This document shows positions 29,589-38,724 of a stretch of 64,000 bases of DNA, piece after piece; position 1 is the first letter of the stretch, and every line of letters starts with the position of its first letter. Under the pieces are notes generated by a model that did no database searches, was not told the DNA's origin, and saw nothing but the letters and a program-made list of their open reading frames with translations. This DNA is from Marinitoga sp. 38H-ov (GTDB taxonomy: Bacteria > Thermotogota > Thermotogae > Petrotogales > Petrotogaceae), in the NCBI RefSeq assembly GCF_011057715.1, contig NZ_LNGH01000016.1, positions 1 to 64,000 of the forward strand. The letters run 5' to 3'. Both the position numbers and the translations under genes were made by a program.

Positions 29589-30767
29589 TTATAACACAAT
29601 AACCGAGTATTTTCCATATATTTCTTCAACATTTTTTTTAAATTCATTATTATATTTTGAACTTAAAACAAATAATGCTCTTCTTTTTACCATTGGAATA
29701 TCTACATATCCATCGGTAAAAATTATTATACCTTCTGGTCTAATGTTTTCTTCTAAATATTGAACAGCAGGTTCAAGATCCGTTTCTCCTTTCCCTTTTA
29801 TTTCTATATTTTTCCAATCACCCTTACCATATCTCATAATATTTTGAACATCGTTATCGACCTGAACCAAATATATTCTTGAATCATATATCTTTGATAA
29901 GTTCTCTATTTCAGAAAAAAACATAGAATATTCTTCGTCGATTATAGAACCACTTGTATCTATAATTATCGCTATTTTAGCCCCAAAAAGACTTCTCCAC
30001 CCAGGCTGCCCATCATATCTTCTATTAGGCCTTAATGGAGTTCTATATTTCTCAATAACAATAGAATTACCAAAAAATCTCCTAATTAAATCTTTCCAAT
30101 CTTTTTTTGATTTATTAATTATTAATGATATAGGAACTTCTAAACCAGAGGGAATATCTCCTTTAGATTTTTCATATGTTTCAGTAACCACTTCACTTAC
30201 TAAATCACTTACTATTTCATCCATTATCTCAAAATTTCCAAACTCTTCATGCGAATCAACTCTTCCCTCATCTATTAATTCTATGTCTGCTTTATTTGAT
30301 TTTTCATAATACTCCATAATCCACTTATAATACTCTTCAGCTGTTTTATTAATATAATTTATAGGAGGACCAACAAAAAAATTTTCATTATCTGTACCAC
30401 AACCTTCATCAAGTAGTGTGTCAAGCGGTACCGAAAAAGCATCCAATTCTCTTATTTGCTGATTAATAGCCGCATCCATTGCTAAATTCCATATTTTTTT
30501 ATCTTTATTATTTTTTGACTTGATAAAAATATGCCCATGAATTATATGAAATATTTCATGTTTTAATATAGCTTTAGAAAACATTAACCCTTTTGCTTTT
30601 AATCTTCTAGGATTATATAATATCTTAAATCTACCATTTTTAGATATTGATAATTTTACTGTTCTTACATTTTCTGAAGGAATATTATCAAAATACATTT
30701 TTAGAAAATTATAAAAAATACTTTCTTTTCCTAATTCAATCCAAGCTTTCTCTAAGAGATCCTCCAT
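29589..30767 (-). CDS. VWA-like metallopeptidase domain protein (DUF2201 type)
   Basis: A 392-aa cytoplasmic protein with two parts. The N-terminal half has a zincin motif HEIFH at 70-74 (continuing IIHGH). The C-terminal half is von Willebrand factor A-like: IIIDTSGSI near 265 is a MIDAS-type DxSxS, followed by acidic and GKGETDLEPA segments. This arrangement matches the putative metallopeptidase/VWA family usually paired with a MoxR-type AAA ATPase. No such ATPase lies nearby here; the neighbours are a CYTH protein and an MFS transporter. The first 16 bases overlap the CYTH gene end. The family call is good; the function is unknown. Confidence 0.75.
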   Translation of the reverse strand: MEDLLEKAWIELGKESIFYNFLKMYFDNIPSENVRTVKLSISKNGRFKILYNPRRLKAKGLMFSKAILKHEIFHIIHGHIFIKSKNNKDKKIWNLAMDAAINQQIRELDAFSVPLDTLLDEGCGTDNENFFVGPPINYINKTAEEYYKWIMEYYEKSNKADIELIDEGRVDSHEEFGNFEIMDEIVSDLVSEVVTETYEKSKGDIPSGLEVPISLIINKSKKDWKDLIRRFFGNSIVIEKYRTPLRPNRRYDGQPGWRSLFGAKIAIIIDTSGSIIDEEYSMFFSEIENLSKIYDSRIYLVQVDNDVQNIMRYGKGDWKNIEIKGKGETDLEPAVQYLEENIRPEGIIIFTDGYVDIPMVKRRALFVLSSKYNNEFKKNVEEIYGKYSVIVL

Positions 30768-31330
30768 TTCAACACCTCTATAATTTCATTTAGTCCTTTA
30801 TTCTTTTTCTTATTTGCAATGTTATTATTATAATACCTATAATCTTCAGTAACATCAGATAATACTTCAATATTCTCTTCTTTTAAAATATTAATAAAAT
30901 CATTTTTTGTGTATTTTTTTATATCTTTCATTTCTATTTCTAGTAAATACTTTTCATCAATATTATACTTTAAATCGTCTAATTCAATAAATTCATCCAA
31001 TACAATTTCAGGATTTTCTTTTATTATATAACGCACCTTTATAATCATCTCTTTATTAAATAACTCATTAATATTTTTAGGAATATATTTCTTTTCTTTT
31101 TCTATTTTTTCATGTGGAATATTAGTATTTGCTTTATACGCATAGTTCCATTTTTTTATTAATTCATTATTTTTTAATATGATTTGTAATCTCACTCGTT
31201 CGATTTCATTTTTTTCATTTCTTAAATACCATTGTACAATACCTATTTTTTTCTTAGATCTATCTATTAATTTCTTAGCAACTTTATCATCAACAATATA
31301 CTTTCTTTCAATTTCTATCATTTTTTTCAT
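30752..31330 (-). CDS. CYTH-like triphosphate tunnel protein
   Basis: A 192-aa protein starting with IEIERKY (residues 5-11), the ExExK-like signature of the CYTH superfamily (adenylate cyclase CyaB / thiamine triphosphatase / tripolyphosphatase). Further family-like parts are an Arg in RVRLQI, Lys in KWNYAYK, VRYII, DEF, and YLLEIEM near residue 145. These residues normally line a tunnel that binds triphosphate with divalent metal. The substrate cannot be predicted. The start overlaps the MFS gene by 23 bases and GAGG lies just upstream. A Lys-rich C-terminal tail (NKKKNKG) follows the domain. Confidence 0.7.
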   Translation of the reverse strand: MKKMIEIERKYIVDDKVAKKLIDRSKKKIGIVQWYLRNEKNEIERVRLQIILKNNELIKKWNYAYKANTNIPHEKIEKEKKYIPKNINELFNKEMIIKVRYIIKENPEIVLDEFIELDDLKYNIDEKYLLEIEMKDIKKYTKNDFINILKEENIEVLSDVTEDYRYYNNNIANKKKNKGLNEIIEVLKWRIS

Positions 31331-32660
31331 CCATCCTCTTTCTAGGATTTAATATTTTTAAATATAACGGTAAATTAATTTCTCTTCTTTTAAATAATGA
31401 AGGGTTTGATAATAACCAACTTTTATATCTTATTGGTTTTTCAAAAGCTTCAACACTTGTTAAATGTAATAATGCATATATTCTCAACAGAAATCCAAAT
31501 AATATCAAAAATTGTATTCCATGATATTTATCACCTAGTATGTAAAATGTTTTATCTTTCAAAAAATTACCTAATATACCCCCTATACTAGAGGATATTA
31601 TCGCCGTTATTCCTGAAACAAGAGCATATGCTCCAATGTAATTTTCAGCAGGCTCAGAAACTGTTTCTAATAACAAGTTAAAAAAAGTTAAATTTATAGC
31701 AGCCCATGCAAATGCTGAAAAAATACCGTCTAATAGTATCAAACTATGATAATTATATTCCGTCATAACAAAATATAATAATGGAGCTATAGTTGCTAAC
31801 GAGATTCCTATCATTAAAATATTCTTGTTACCATACTTATCACTTAATCTACCATAAAAAGGATATAATATCATAGTTATAATTCCTGATATAACACTTA
31901 TATTTCCTAAAAAACTTGTTTTTACACCTAATATCGCTATTTGCAAATATGAAAAATACGGTCTAGTCATTTCGATAGCAAATGTCCAAATAGCCACAAA
32001 AATCAAAAAATGCAAAAATCTCTTATCTCTAAATGGTTTTTTTAAATTTATCTTAGCTACATTTTCTTTCATTTCGGGAATTTGATGAAATAAAAATAAT
32101 ATAATTGTTGTTATCGAAAACACCCCTACTAAAGAGGTTACTAATAATATTCCAATCTTTTTATTTGGAAAGTCTAAAAATCTCGAATATATAAAGGTTA
32201 CTAATATCCCAATAGCGGATGAAAATACATTTCTAACTCCAAAATATTTTCCTCTTTCTTCAAAAGGAACTAATTCTCTCATTGAAGCAGTCCATATATT
32301 GCTTATAAACGTACCGAAAAGAGAATATATAGTCATTATAAAAACAAATATCCATGAATTTTTAATATCAAAAAATACAGCTATTGGTAAAAGGATTAAT
32401 GAACCTCTTCCAATTATAGAAACAAAAATTAAACTTTTTTTCCTATTACCAAATAATTTATACCAAAAGGGTGTAAATATTTGAAACATTTGAGAAAAAA
32501 CCGGAAAAGATGAAATTAAAGATATCTGAAAAGGATTAGCATTAAAATATAATGCTATTGAAATTATAATAAATGTCTGAGTAGCTACAAAAAAAGCATT
32601 AAAAAACATTGCTTCTACTATTGACAATTTTAATGTTCTAGATAATTTAAATTTAACCAT
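31308..32660 (-). CDS. Major facilitator superfamily transporter
   Basis: A 450-aa inner-membrane protein with about 12 predicted helices. A cytoplasmic loop after TM2 (FWYKLFGNRKKS) and the second-half loop GRLSDKYGNKN match the MFS motif A pattern. The closest general group is the drug/metabolite exporters of the MFS_1 type; the substrate is unknown. It is first in a three-gene run with the CYTH and metallopeptidase genes, with an extended -10 at 32684-32692 and a 17-base palindrome just upstream of it. Confidence 0.75.
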   Translation of the reverse strand: MVKFKLSRTLKLSIVEAMFFNAFFVATQTFIIISIALYFNANPFQISLISSFPVFSQMFQIFTPFWYKLFGNRKKSLIFVSIIGRGSLILLPIAVFFDIKNSWIFVFIMTIYSLFGTFISNIWTASMRELVPFEERGKYFGVRNVFSSAIGILVTFIYSRFLDFPNKKIGILLVTSLVGVFSITTIILFLFHQIPEMKENVAKINLKKPFRDKRFLHFLIFVAIWTFAIEMTRPYFSYLQIAILGVKTSFLGNISVISGIITMILYPFYGRLSDKYGNKNILMIGISLATIAPLLYFVMTEYNYHSLILLDGIFSAFAWAAINLTFFNLLLETVSEPAENYIGAYALVSGITAIISSSIGGILGNFLKDKTFYILGDKYHGIQFLILFGFLLRIYALLHLTSVEAFEKPIRYKSWLLSNPSLFKRREINLPLYLKILNPRKRMDEKNDRN

Positions 32661-32683
32661 CCCCTTTATTATTTTATATAAAT

Positions 32684-32713
32684 ATTATATCATTTTATAT
32701 CATTAAATGATAT
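32684..32713 (-). promoter_or_regulatory. Promoter and palindromic operator of the MFS gene
   Basis: TGATATAAT (minus strand, 32684-32692) lies about 25 bases upstream of the MFS ATG. Directly behind it, ATATCATT-A-AATGATAT (32697-32713) is a perfect 17-base palindrome, flanked on both sides by copies of ATATCATTTTA. The position, covering the -35 area, suits a repressor site. Confidence 0.45.
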
Positions 32714-32745
32714 ATCATTTTATAGAATACTTTGACCATTTTAAT

Positions 32746-32774
32746 TAAAAAATCCCAAGAGAAATCTCTTGGGA
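32746..32774 (-). terminator. Terminator of the pullulanase gene
   Basis: A 9-bp stem TCCCAAGAG / CTCTTGGGA with a 4-base loop (32753-32774), followed on the minus strand by six T residues, a few bases after the pullulanase stop. Confidence 0.9.
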
Positions 32775-32779
32775 GAATT

Positions 32780-35374
32780 TTAATTTTGATATAAGACATA
32801 AGCAGCTAATGGTTCTAAAACTATTAAATTTTCAACGGTTTCTAATACATTAATACCTGATTTTTTATCATTTACAACAACATTCCATTTTCCTTTAGGT
32901 AAATTAAATTGAACTTTTGATGAATTTGCATTATAAATAACCAAAATATTTTTCCATGTATCATTATTAGCGTTATTTTTAATAATATAAGCAACCATCC
33001 TTTTTTTAGGTGTATTTATAAACTCAATATGTTCTTTAATCATTTCAGCATCAGTCATTCTAAATGCAGGATGCTCTTTTCTTAATTCTATTAACCCTAC
33101 ATAATATTCAAATATATCATAATATTTTTCTTTTCTTGACCAATCAAAAACATTTGGTTTTTCTTTATTATATGGATTATGATCTCCATTTTTGGTTCTT
33201 GCAAAATCAACTCCACCATGTAAGAATGCTATACCTTGCGATGTTAAAATTATGGCATTAGAAAATTTTTGAGATTTCTTTAATAAATTTTCAACTTCTG
33301 ATGGAATACTTTCTTTCCATGGTTCATACCCTAAAGCCAATGCGTTTTTATCCCACAATGTATTATTATCATGATTTGATACATAATTTATTGTCTCCTC
33401 AGGATCGCTAGCCCACAATCTAATTCTAGAATCATATTCAATAGATCCTACAACTCCTCTTTTTATTTTTATTTCTTTACCTAAGGATCCTAATCCAAAT
33501 CCTTTAACTTTAGCGTCAAAAACACTACCTCTAATTGCATTTCTAATGTCATCATTAAAAACTGCAACTTTTAAACCTTTTTGATCTCCTTTTCCAAATA
33601 ACAACTTCCCTCCACCTGTCCAAGGTTCTCCATATATTAATATGGAATCATCTATATTATGCAATTCTTTGGTAATTAATTCAATAGTATCTTTATCTAT
33701 TAAACCCATTAAATCAAATCTAAAACCATCTATATGATACTCATTTGCCCAATACTTTACAGAATCTACAATAAACTTTCTAACCATAGGCCTTTCTGTA
33801 GCAATTTCATTACCAACACCAGATCCATTTGTATAATGCCCTGTATCATCTGTTCTATAATAATAATATGGAACAGTTTGATCAAATGCAGAACCTTCAC
33901 CAACAACAGCTGTGTGATTATAAACCACGTCTAAAATTACTCTAATATTATTTTCATGGAATTTTTTTATCATTTCTTTTACTTCTTTTATTCTAGAATT
34001 AGGGTCAAATGGATTAATAGAATAAAAACCGTCAGGAACATTATATAATTTCGGATCATATCCCCAACCATATTGCTCTTTAAATTTAGTTTCATCAATA
34101 AAATATATATCTTGAATAGGCATAATATGAACATGAGTTATACCCAATTCTTTTAAATGTTCTAAACCAGTTTTTACTCCACCTGGACCAACAGTATTTT
34201 CTTGTACTAAACCTAAATACTTTCCTCTCAATTCTTCTTTAACACCTGAATTCTTATTTATTGTAAAATCCTTTACATGAATTTCATATATAATTGCATC
34301 CTCCGGATTAATAAAAATCGGTTTAATATCTTTATCCCAATTTTCAGGATTTGTATCTTTAAGATCTATAACTGCTGATTTTTCCGAATTAACAGATACC
34401 GCTATTGAATAAGGATCCACCGTTTCTCTGTATTTGCCATATGAAAAAAATCTATATTTGTAATACATTCCTTTTAAGTCACCATTTACTTTAACAAACC
34501 ATACTCCTTCTTTAGATTTTTCCATCTTATATATTTTATCCGGAATTATTGAGTTATAGTCTTTGTACAATAATAGTTCTGCATTTTTTGAAATAGGAGA
34601 CCATACTTTAAATATTGTATTGTTTTTTGAATAAGTAATTCCTAAATCATTGCCATTATAATAAAAATTATCTAAAATTCCTCTCATTATTACATTTTTT
34701 TCTACATAGTTTTCTAATTTCACTTTTAAGTTTAAATCAACATTATAAAATGGTTCATTTAGAACTATTTTAATTTTATTTGTTTTTGAAATATCAGTTG
34801 GATCTAATTTAACAACATCTTTTATACTTAATTCTTTTCCTTCAGAAAATACATGAACCTTTCCTTTCCAATCATTTATATCAAAAGGTGTTGTTAAATA
34901 TAACTTTATTTCAGTAGAAGAATCCATTATAGCACTCAAAATTCTAGGACTTATATCAATATCTTCCGCTTTTGTATAAGGCTCTTCTACACTAGTTACA
35001 ACCCATATTTCAGCTACTCCCGTATCAGGAATCTTAACAAATCTATCTTTAGATACATCTTTTGCTTGCCATTCATTTAAACGAACTATGTAACCTAACT
35101 CAGAATGTTTTTCATTTAATACAATAATAGCATATGGACCAAACTCATCTTTACCAGTAAAGTTATATGCATGTCCCTCTAATGATTCCGGTTTATGAGG
35201 CCAAACCCATAAATTCCATCCATTATAATTGTTGTCAAAACGATGGTAATGTAAAATTAAAACCGTTTTACCTCCAAAATCTTCAGCAGTCTTACCTAAA
35301 CCGTATTCTGGAAAATTTGCAAAGAATAAAATTGAAATAAATAACAATATAACAGTTAATAATATTTTTCTCAT
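32780..35374 (-). CDS. pulA: Secreted pullulanase, type I (GH13)
   Basis: Debranching enzyme that cuts alpha-1,6 links in pullulan, starch and glycogen (864 aa). It has a signal peptide (about 1-19), a CBM41 starch-binding domain (WNLWVWPHKP and neighbouring aromatics, about 35-125), a linker region, a CBM48-like domain (about 240-330), and the GH13 catalytic barrel. The pullulanase motif appears as YGWGYDP at 435-441. Catalytic residues are Asp554 (DGFRFDL), Glu583 (YGEPW) and Asp669 (NHDN). It is exported, so it acts outside the cytoplasmic membrane, feeding maltodextrins to the cell. Own extended -10 promoter and terminator make it monocistronic. Confidence 0.93.
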   Translation of the reverse strand: MRKILLTVILLFISILFFANFPEYGLGKTAEDFGGKTVLILHYHRFDNNYNGWNLWVWPHKPESLEGHAYNFTGKDEFGPYAIIVLNEKHSELGYIVRLNEWQAKDVSKDRFVKIPDTGVAEIWVVTSVEEPYTKAEDIDISPRILSAIMDSSTEIKLYLTTPFDINDWKGKVHVFSEGKELSIKDVVKLDPTDISKTNKIKIVLNEPFYNVDLNLKVKLENYVEKNVIMRGILDNFYYNGNDLGITYSKNNTIFKVWSPISKNAELLLYKDYNSIIPDKIYKMEKSKEGVWFVKVNGDLKGMYYKYRFFSYGKYRETVDPYSIAVSVNSEKSAVIDLKDTNPENWDKDIKPIFINPEDAIIYEIHVKDFTINKNSGVKEELRGKYLGLVQENTVGPGGVKTGLEHLKELGITHVHIMPIQDIYFIDETKFKEQYGWGYDPKLYNVPDGFYSINPFDPNSRIKEVKEMIKKFHENNIRVILDVVYNHTAVVGEGSAFDQTVPYYYYRTDDTGHYTNGSGVGNEIATERPMVRKFIVDSVKYWANEYHIDGFRFDLMGLIDKDTIELITKELHNIDDSILIYGEPWTGGGKLLFGKGDQKGLKVAVFNDDIRNAIRGSVFDAKVKGFGLGSLGKEIKIKRGVVGSIEYDSRIRLWASDPEETINYVSNHDNNTLWDKNALALGYEPWKESIPSEVENLLKKSQKFSNAIILTSQGIAFLHGGVDFARTKNGDHNPYNKEKPNVFDWSRKEKYYDIFEYYVGLIELRKEHPAFRMTDAEMIKEHIEFINTPKKRMVAYIIKNNANNDTWKNILVIYNANSSKVQFNLPKGKWNVVVNDKKSGINVLETVENLIVLEPLAAYVLYQN

Positions 35375-35395
35375 AAAATCCCTCCTTCAATTAAA

Positions 35396-35404
35396 TTATA
35401 ACAA
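35396..35404 (-). promoter_or_regulatory. Extended -10 promoter of pulA
   Basis: TGTTATAAT on the minus strand about 22 bases upstream of the pulA start, with a weak TTTATA hexamer 17 bases further upstream. Confidence 0.55.
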
Positions 35405-35512
35405 TGAAGTTAATTTATATAAATTAAATAATTAGTTATAAATACAAATTATAATAAATTATAGCAAATTATTATTATATATAATAAAAAATCTATGTAT
35501 AATAATAAAAAA

Positions 35513-35531
35513 AGCTCCCTTTTAGGGAACT
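35513..35531. terminator. Orphan hairpin terminator
   Basis: AGCTCCCT / AGGGAACT form an 8-bp stem with a 3-base loop and T-runs on both sides. On the minus strand the one imperfect pair becomes a G-U, so that direction is favoured. There is no gene directly upstream on either strand except tRNA-Gln, which already has its own terminator. Confidence 0.6.
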
Positions 35532-35606
35532 TTTTATTTTTTTTATAATATGATATAATATTACGTTCTAATTATGGTATAATAATTTTTGCAAAGCAAA
35601 AATAAA

Positions 35607-35624
35607 AGCCGGCTAATGCCGGCT
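35607..35624 (-). terminator. Terminator of tRNA-Gln
   Basis: AGCCGGC-ATTA-GCCGGCT followed by TTTATTTTT on the minus strand, starting two bases after the encoded CCA end. Confidence 0.9.
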
Positions 35625-35625
35625 C

Positions 35626-35700
35626 TGGCTGGGGCGGATGGATTCGAACCACCGAATAACGGAGCCAAAATCCGCCGCCTTACCGCTTGGCCACGCCCCA
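35626..35700 (-). tRNA. tRNA-Gln (anticodon TTG)
   Basis: 75 bases with an encoded CCA. The acceptor stem TGGGGCG / CGCCCCA has the U1-A72 pair typical of tRNA-Gln, with discriminator G. The D arm is GCC-AAGCGGTAA-GGC, the anticodon loop TTTTGGC gives UUG, and the T loop is TTCGAAT. A consensus promoter lies just upstream and a terminator follows. Confidence 0.97.
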
Positions 35701-35712
35701 ATCACAGTAATT

Positions 35713-35740
35713 ATTATATCATATTTTTTCATTTTGTCAA
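35713..35740 (-). promoter_or_regulatory. Consensus promoter of tRNA-Gln
   Basis: TTGACA, a 16-base spacer and TATAAT on the minus strand, with TGA directly before the -10 (extended form). The best-matching promoter in the window. Confidence 0.85.
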
Positions 35741-35805
35741 CATCTTCATGTTTCTAAAATAAAATAAGATTATTACAAAAAAATAAATTAACAAGGAGGA
35801 ATAGT

Positions 35806-37455
35806 ATGAGATTTGAACTTAATATTAAAAATAATCTAATATATGTAGAAAAAGGAACAACATATTTAGAAGCCATAAAAGATATAGATCATCCTTTGAA
35901 AATATTAGCTGTAAAACATAATAATAATATAAAAGAATTAGGAAAAATTATTGAAGACTCTGGAAAAATAGAACTTTTAGATATTTCTACTATTGATGGT
36001 TTTAGAATATATCAAAGAGGAGTTTTATTTCTATTATATATGGCATTAAAAGAATTATATCCTGAAGATAAGCTTTTTGTTCACCATTCAATAGGCGATG
36101 GACTATACTGCGAATTAAAAAGTGGCAAACCTTCACAAAAAAAACTTGAAATTTTAAAAGAGAAAATGTTAGAATATGTAAAAAAGGATTTGCCTTTTAA
36201 GAAAAATACAATTAATAAATTTAAAGCAATGAAAATGTTTGAAAATATTGGATTAAAAGATAAATCCGATTTATTTAAATATAGAAAAAAAGATAAGGTT
36301 AATATATATATTTGTGATAAATATTTTAATTATTTTTATGGTTACATGCCTCCATCTACTGGTTATACTGATCAATTTGATTTAATTGCTATAGATGATG
36401 GATTTGTAATTATACACCCAACGCCAAAATCACCAAATAAAGTACCTGAATATAAGCATTTCCCTAAATTATCATATACATTTAATGAATATAAAGAATG
36501 GTTAAAAATATTAGAAGTAAGTACAGTTGGAGAATTAAATGAATTAATATCAAAAGGGCCAAATGAAGTTGTAGAATTAATTCGTGTATCAGAAGCTCTT
36601 CATGAAAAAAAATATGCTCAAATTGCAGATGATATTATTAAAAGAAAAGGAGTTAAAATAATTTTAATAGCTGGTCCTTCGTCATCAGGAAAAACCACAT
36701 CAGCTAAAAGATTATCATTGCAATTAAAAGTTAATGGTTTAAAACCTATCCCTATATCTTTAGATGATTATTTTGTAGATAGAGAAAAAACACCGAGAGA
36801 TGAAAATGGAAATTATGATTTTGAGTCTATACATGCATTGAATTTAGATCTATTTAATATTCATTTAAAAAAATTATTAAATGGCGAGGAGATAGAATTA
36901 CCAAGATTTGATTTTGTTCATGGAAAAAGTATTCCAAGCGGAAACAAAATCAAAATTGAAGATGACCAGGTCCTTATAGTAGAAGGAATACATGGTTTAA
37001 ATGAAACATTAACTGCTAGTATCCCAAGGGATTTTAAATATAAAATATATGTAAGCGCGTTAACACAAATGAATTTAGATTCTATGAATAGAATAACTAC
37101 AACAGATACAAGGTTAATAAGAAGAATTGTAAGAGATTTTAAATTTAGGGGACATTCTGCTTTGGCAACTTTAAAAATGTGGCCAAGTGTTAGAAGGGGT
37201 GAAGAAAGAAATATATTCCCATATCAAGAAGAAGCTGATATAATGTTTAATTCAAATTTAATATATGAACTTTCTGTATTAAAAATATTTGCTGAACCTT
37301 TATTATTATCTGTTAATAATTCTCATCCGGAATACTCGGAAGCTAAAAGATTATTAAAGTTTTTAGATTATTTCCTACCTATAACAGAGTTAGAAGAAAT
37401 ACCAAGAAAATCTATTATTAGAGAATTTATAGGAAGAAGTACATTTAAATATTAA
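35806..37455 (+). CDS. TGS / ThrRS-like / uridine kinase fusion protein
   Basis: A 549-aa nucleoside kinase-like protein. Residues 1-60 resemble a TGS domain. Residues about 70-230 resemble the threonyl-tRNA synthetase second additional domain, including HHSIGDGLYCE at 93-103. Residues about 280-500 are a P-loop kinase of the uridine kinase/phosphoribulokinase group, with AGPSSSGKT at 289-297, DDYFVDRE, and EGIHGLN. The fusion is known in Thermotogota and Clostridia; its substrate is not settled from sequence. GGAGG lies 7 bases before the ATG. It heads a five-gene plus-strand operon. A possible weak promoter (TTGTCA, 15 bases, TAAAAT) overlaps the -35 of the divergent tRNA promoter. Confidence 0.85.
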   Translation: MRFELNIKNNLIYVEKGTTYLEAIKDIDHPLKILAVKHNNNIKELGKIIEDSGKIELLDISTIDGFRIYQRGVLFLLYMALKELYPEDKLFVHHSIGDGLYCELKSGKPSQKKLEILKEKMLEYVKKDLPFKKNTINKFKAMKMFENIGLKDKSDLFKYRKKDKVNIYICDKYFNYFYGYMPPSTGYTDQFDLIAIDDGFVIIHPTPKSPNKVPEYKHFPKLSYTFNEYKEWLKILEVSTVGELNELISKGPNEVVELIRVSEALHEKKYAQIADDIIKRKGVKIILIAGPSSSGKTTSAKRLSLQLKVNGLKPIPISLDDYFVDREKTPRDENGNYDFESIHALNLDLFNIHLKKLLNGEEIELPRFDFVHGKSIPSGNKIKIEDDQVLIVEGIHGLNETLTASIPRDFKYKIYVSALTQMNLDSMNRITTTDTRLIRRIVRDFKFRGHSALATLKMWPSVRRGEERNIFPYQEEADIMFNSNLIYELSVLKIFAEPLLLSVNNSHPEYSEAKRLLKFLDYFLPITELEEIPRKSIIREFIGRSTFKY

Positions 37456-37473
37456 TTGAAGGGAGCGATTTTT

Positions 37474-38724
37474 TTGTCAAAAAAATTGAAAGGCATTATT
37501 ACTATTCTACTCATTATTTTTTCATTTGCATTGTTATGGGCAAATACTAACAATACAAAGGATGTTGAAAAACTATATTTGGAAAAATTCCAAGAACCAA
37601 TTTATACCTTGTTATATTATATTAATAATATATATTATGAAAAAAATGATGTTAATTATGATAAAGTTTTAGATTCTACACTTAAAGGATTAGTTGATGG
37701 ATTAAACGATCCTTTTGCTTGGTACTTAGATTCTCAACAAGTTACAGAAAGTAAAATTGAAGAATCTGGAGAATATGGTGGTTTAGGTATTTTAGTAAGT
37801 TATGATTCAAAACTTGAAGCAATTAGAATTGTTAGTCCTATGGTTGGAACACCAGCATATGAAGCAGGACTTCAGGCTGATGATTTAATAATTAGTGTTG
37901 ATGGATCTCCCGTATCTGATATAGGTTATATTGGAGCTGTTAATAAGATGAGAGGTGCTCCAGGAACAAAAGTACAAATAGAAATTTTTAGAGAAGGTTG
38001 GGAAGAAACAAAAAAAATCACCTTAATAAGAGCTAAAATAGAAACAGTTACTGCAAAATATAAAGTTTTTAATAGCGATGATTTTAAAATTGGATATATA
38101 AAATTAACAAATTTTGCAGAAAAAAGTGCATCTGAAATGCAAAAAGCTTTAAAAGCTATTGAAAAAGAGAATGTAAATGGTATTATTTTAGACTTAAGAA
38201 ATAACCCTGGAGGATTTCTTAATGTCGCTATTGATATAGCAAGCATGTTTATTAAAGATAAAACAATAGTAACAGTAAGATATTATGACGGGTCGGAAGA
38301 AATTATAAAACCAAAAACATATGAACACTTTGATTTTTTAGATAAATTACCTATAGTATTATTAGTAAATAAATCATCAGCTTCAGCATCTGAAATTTTA
38401 ACCGGAGCATTAAAAGATAATAAAATAGCTATTGTTATCGGGAAAACCACTTATGGTAAAGCAGCTGTTCAAAGACCTATTCCTCTATCTAACGGTGGAG
38501 AAGTTTGGTTACCAATAGGACATTATTTTACTCCTAATGGAAATGATATTCATTTAAAAGGTATAAATCCTGATATTGAAATAGATAATCCTACAAAAGA
38601 AATAAAAGATGTTGAACAATTAGAAGCTAAAAATACTACTACTTTTGAAGCAGTTATTGATTTAGATAATGATTTACAATTATTAAAGGCTATTGAAGTT
38701 TTAAAATCGGGGGAAGATAATTAA
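37474..38724 (+). CDS. Carboxy-terminal processing protease (S41)
   Basis: Membrane-anchored or secreted tail-specific protease of about 416 aa. An N-terminal hydrophobic segment (about 5-24) is followed by a PDZ domain (about 95-185; EYGGLGILV, GLQADDLIISVDG) and the S41 catalytic domain. The catalytic pair is Ser304 in SASASEI and Lys329 in TTYGKA, spaced 25 residues as in Prc/CtpA. I chose the TTG at 37474 because GGGAG lies 8 bases upstream. Another TTG at 37456 would place the Shine-Dalgarno inside the gene. It acts outside the cytoplasm in protein quality control or envelope processing. Confidence 0.88.
   Translation: MSKKLKGIITILLIIFSFALLWANTNNTKDVEKLYLEKFQEPIYTLLYYINNIYYEKNDVNYDKVLDSTLKGLVDGLNDPFAWYLDSQQVTESKIEESGEYGGLGILVSYDSKLEAIRIVSPMVGTPAYEAGLQADDLIISVDGSPVSDIGYIGAVNKMRGAPGTKVQIEIFREGWEETKKITLIRAKIETVTAKYKVFNSDDFKIGYIKLTNFAEKSASEMQKALKAIEKENVNGIILDLRNNPGGFLNVAIDIASMFIKDKTIVTVRYYDGSEEIIKPKTYEHFDFLDKLPIVLLVNKSSASASEILTGALKDNKIAIVIGKTTYGKAAVQRPIPLSNGGEVWLPIGHYFTPNGNDIHLKGINPDIEIDNPTKEIKDVEQLEAKNTTTFEAVIDLDNDLQLLKAIEVLKSGEDN

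Larger units (their letters stand above)
35375..35805. other. Gap with tRNA, terminators and promoters
   Basis: No protein gene is visible in this 430-base stretch. It contains the pullulanase promoter, an isolated hairpin terminator (35513-35531), the tRNA-Gln terminator, tRNA-Gln, the tRNA promoter, and the leader of the uridine kinase-like gene. The 35405-35510 part is AT-rich filler with many TATAAT-like words on both strands. Confidence 0.6.
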
